A stretch of 6,579 nt of DNA, taken from NCBI GenBank assembly GCA_964624165.1, contig CAZUWG010000025.1, positions 1-6,579 on the forward strand. Reading direction: 5' to 3'. This document shows, piece after piece, positions 5,195 to 6,579 of this stretch. Under the pieces are notes generated by a model, which did not search any database, was not told the DNA's origin, and saw nothing but the letters and a program-made list of their open reading frames with translations. Origin of the DNA: OLB19 sp964624165 (GTDB lineage: Bacteria; Patescibacteriota; Minisyncoccia; Phycocordibacterales; UBA918). The position numbers and the translations under genes are program-made. The first letter of the stretch is position 1, and each line of letters begins with the position of its first letter.

Positions 5195-5380
5195 CTAGCA
5201 GATTTTTAGGCGAAAGGAAAATCGATCGCTGACATAATAAGTATCGCCAAGTTGCCACAATAAAGAAAGATGGCCATCGTGATGGCCATCTTTGACAGGT
5301 GGGGGCGGAAGTTCCCACGGTCGCTTTGTGGGATCGGCAGGCTTTTGCGTTGGTTCGGGGAAGTGTGGGTCGTATGGCAT
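5195..5380 (-). CDS. Small proline-rich protein, function unknown
   Basis: From the ATG at 5380 the product has 61 residues. I do not recognise the family. The first half is proline-rich and probably disordered (MPYDPHFPEPTQKPADP, then WELPPPP at 22-28). Residues 31-38 read DGHHDGHL, a His/Asp repeat encoded by the two arms of a hairpin. The second half (LLWQLGDTYYVSDRFSFRLKIC) looks like an ordinary short folded tail ending in Cys. Support for this start is an SD site (GGAGAG, 5390-5385, four bases upstream) and an extended -10 promoter at 5420-5410; the longer frame from 5452 would begin inside the tig terminator. An internal terminator-like hairpin (5266-5293) could cut most transcripts short, so the coding part may really end near there in another form. 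It lies between tig and clpP on the same strand. Confidence 0.5.
   Translation of the reverse strand: MPYDPHFPEPTQKPADPTKRPWELPPPPVKDGHHDGHLSLLWQLGDTYYVSDRFSFRLKIC
5266..5293 (-). terminator. Hairpin inside the 61-residue gene, terminator-like on the minus strand
   Basis: A perfect 13-bp stem (5266-5278 with 5281-5293) with a two-base nominal loop is followed on the minus strand by a T-rich stretch (TTTCTTTATT). It has the form of an intrinsic terminator but lies within the reading frame, where its arms encode the DGH repeat. Confidence 0.5.
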
Positions 5381-5409
5381 CGGTCTCTCCAAAGTGCAAT
5401 CTGTGTATA

Positions 5410-5420
5410 AGTATAGCAAA
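5410..5420 (-). promoter_or_regulatory. Extended -10 promoter of the 61-residue gene
   Basis: TTTGCTATACT on the minus strand, identical over 11 bases to the element before the prephenate dehydratase gene. The extended TGC plus TATACT starts where the tig terminator stem ends. No -35 is seen. Transcription would start near 5403, about 23 bases before the ATG. Confidence 0.5.
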
Positions 5421-5446
5421 CGGGCGGCGCAAAGCGCCGCCCGTTT
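5418..5446 (-). terminator. Intrinsic terminator of tig
   Basis: A perfect 13-bp GC-rich stem (5418-5430 with 5434-5446) with an AAA triloop lies 14 bases past the tig stop codon. The T-run after it is short because the next promoter begins there. Confidence 0.85.
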
Positions 5447-5460
5447 GAACATCTTATTAT

Positions 5461-6579
5461 TTACGCACCTTGTTCTTCGAGGAGTTTCATTACCGCTTCG
5501 TTTTGAAGGAGAGAGTAGACGTAGACGCGAACACGTGCCTCATCAGCATCTTTGTATTGATCTTTCAAGGCTTGCACTTGTGCTTCGGCCGCCTTTTCAT
5601 CTACTTTCACAGCATCCTTTTTAGCGATTTCATTCAAGATGAGCTGAAGTCGGGCCCGTTTTTCGGCTGAAGGAGTCCAGTCTTTGATCATATCTTCTTT
5701 AGTTTTTTTGATATGAGTGAGATATTCATCCATGCTCATGTTGGCCCGTTTAAGGTCGTCTTCCATCTGAGCAAACATTTGTCCAAGTTCAGAATCTACC
5801 AAGACTTTTGGCAAGTCTATCTCGCTCTGGTCGATGATGGCGTCAGTTAGCTTGGCACGATGCGCGGCATTGACCTCACGCTCTTTTTCGATTGCGAGGT
5901 GTTCGCGCAGCTTAGTTTTAAAATCCTCTACTGTTTCAAACTGTCCCGGCTGGCCGAGCCCTTTTACATAGTCGTCGGTTAGTTCTGGTAAATCTGCCTC
6001 TTTCACAGCTTCAGGCTCAGGATGGGCAGGTCCTTCATGAATAGTGCCGTCTTCATGCGTGTGGGTCTCTTTTGAGGCTTCGCTTTCTGGAGTGGGTAGG
6101 TCAGTCGTGCCCTCTTTGTCTGCTGGGGAATCAGTCGATACCTTGGCCTTTTCTTGCAGCCGTTCGTAAGCTACTCGTTGGCGCATTATGTCCTTTATTT
6201 GCGCGTCGATATCTTCGTCGGTTACTGCAGTGCTCGCCTTATCTTTGTTGAGGTCAGCGGCAATCTTTTTGTAGTCGGGCAGGGTAATCTCGGGCACGGT
6301 GGCTACAGTCATGGTAAAGCCAAGAGGGTTATCAAAGGCGATTTTTGTAATCTGAATCTGCGGGTAACCGATAGCTTCGATTTCGTAGGTCTTTAAAATC
6401 TCTGGATACACTTTGGCAAGTGTTCGTTCGGCCATTTCATTGAGTACGGCTCCTTCGCCCGCCCGCGCTATTATCGCGATTTCAGGCGCTTTACCTTTAC
6501 GGAATCCGTCGAGCTCAAGGTGCTTACCGAGGTGCTTTACAGCGCTCTCTTTTTCAGCCATAAACAGCTCAGCAGGGAT
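5461..6579 (-). CDS. tig: Trigger factor lacking the PPIase domain (5' end outside window)
   Basis: Trigger factor is the ribosome-bound chaperone that meets nascent chains at the exit tunnel. The frame is open to the right edge, so the first residues are missing; 372 residues are visible. Counting from the internal Met at 6561, the ribosome-docking signature GFRKGKAP is at 19-26, followed by the rest of the N-terminal domain to about 105. VTDEDIDAQIKDIMRQRVAYERL (113-135) marks the usual exit into the PPIase domain. In its place is a linker of about 50 residues, acidic and rich in P, E, T and H (HTHEDGTIHEGPAH, 167-180). LPELTDDYVKGLG (191-203) then resumes the C-terminal helical chaperone domain to the end. 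The FKBP-type PPIase domain is therefore absent. The Met at 6561 is not the likely start, because the canonical N-terminal strands should precede it. The gene ends at its own terminator and is followed by the 61-residue gene and clpP. Confidence 0.95.
   Translation of the reverse strand: MPAELFMAEKESAVKHLGKHLELDGFRKGKAPEIAIIARAGEGAVLNEMAERTLAKVYPEILKTYEIEAIGYPQIQITKIAFDNPLGFTMTVATVPEITLPDYKKIAADLNKDKASTAVTDEDIDAQIKDIMRQRVAYERLQEKAKVSTDSPADKEGTTDLPTPESEASKETHTHEDGTIHEGPAHPEPEAVKEADLPELTDDYVKGLGQPGQFETVEDFKTKLREHLAIEKEREVNAAHRAKLTDAIIDQSEIDLPKVLVDSELGQMFAQMEDDLKRANMSMDEYLTHIKKTKEDMIKDWTPSAEKRARLQLILNEIAKKDAVKVDEKAAEAQVQALKDQYKDADEARVRVYVYSLLQNEAVMKLLEEQGA

Noticed and set aside
5115..5432. Second minus-strand frame of 105 codons overlapping the 61-residue gene
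   Set aside because: It begins inside the tig terminator, has no SD site and runs into the clpP leader structure; the other frame has better start signals.
5381..5452. Longer start (MFKRAAL...) for the 61-residue protein
   Set aside because: It starts in the tig terminator, upstream of the promoter; the inner ATG has an SD site.
1..6579. CRISPR array, transposase gene or tRNA gene
   Set aside because: No regularly spaced direct repeats, no transposase-like frame and no cloverleaf were found on either strand.

Overview
The window looks like part of a small bacterial genome of the Candidate Phyla Radiation / Patescibacteria type, most likely Parcubacteria-like. This rests on short, compact, single-copy genes on alternating strands, perfect-stem hairpins between genes, mixed use of Shine-Dalgarno (SD) sites, a trigger factor without its PPIase domain, and RNase Y with ClpP as core RNA and protein turnover enzymes. 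It is an inference from style and gene content; no rRNA or other phylogenetic marker is present.

Layout. Bases 1-484 hold no convincing gene but are rich in secondary structure, including a multi-stem RNA fold (1-151) that runs off the left edge and a long imperfect hairpin (358-403). A DUF305 membrane protein (485-934, +) converges on an HU-family DNA-binding protein (1012-1284, -) across a bidirectional terminator. HU diverges from a stand-alone prephenate dehydratase domain (1478-2044, +); a 21-bp-stem hairpin lies between their promoters. A 55-residue peptide gene follows (2086-2253, -) with its own promoter, an SD site and a leader resembling double-glycine secretion leaders. Ribonuclease Y (2483-4003, -) diverges from an 84-residue single-span membrane protein (4136-4390, +). 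The right side is a minus-strand block transcribed right to left: trigger factor (cut by the window edge), a 61-residue proline-rich protein, a structured leader, and ClpP.

Function. tig and clpP are a recurrent bacterial pairing of nascent-chain chaperone and ATP-dependent protease core. The ClpX/ClpA ATPase is not in the window. RNase Y starts mRNA decay at the membrane, and HU organises the chromosome. The DUF305 protein and prephenate dehydratase are accessory for a reduced genome and may have been gained by transfer.

Most notable: the double-glycine-like peptide, the unexplained structured RNA at the left edge, the structured clpP leader with mutually exclusive pairings, a prephenate dehydratase with TTF in place of the TRF motif, the PPIase-less trigger factor with a His-rich acidic linker, and an identical 11-nt promoter element directly abutting hairpins at two loci.
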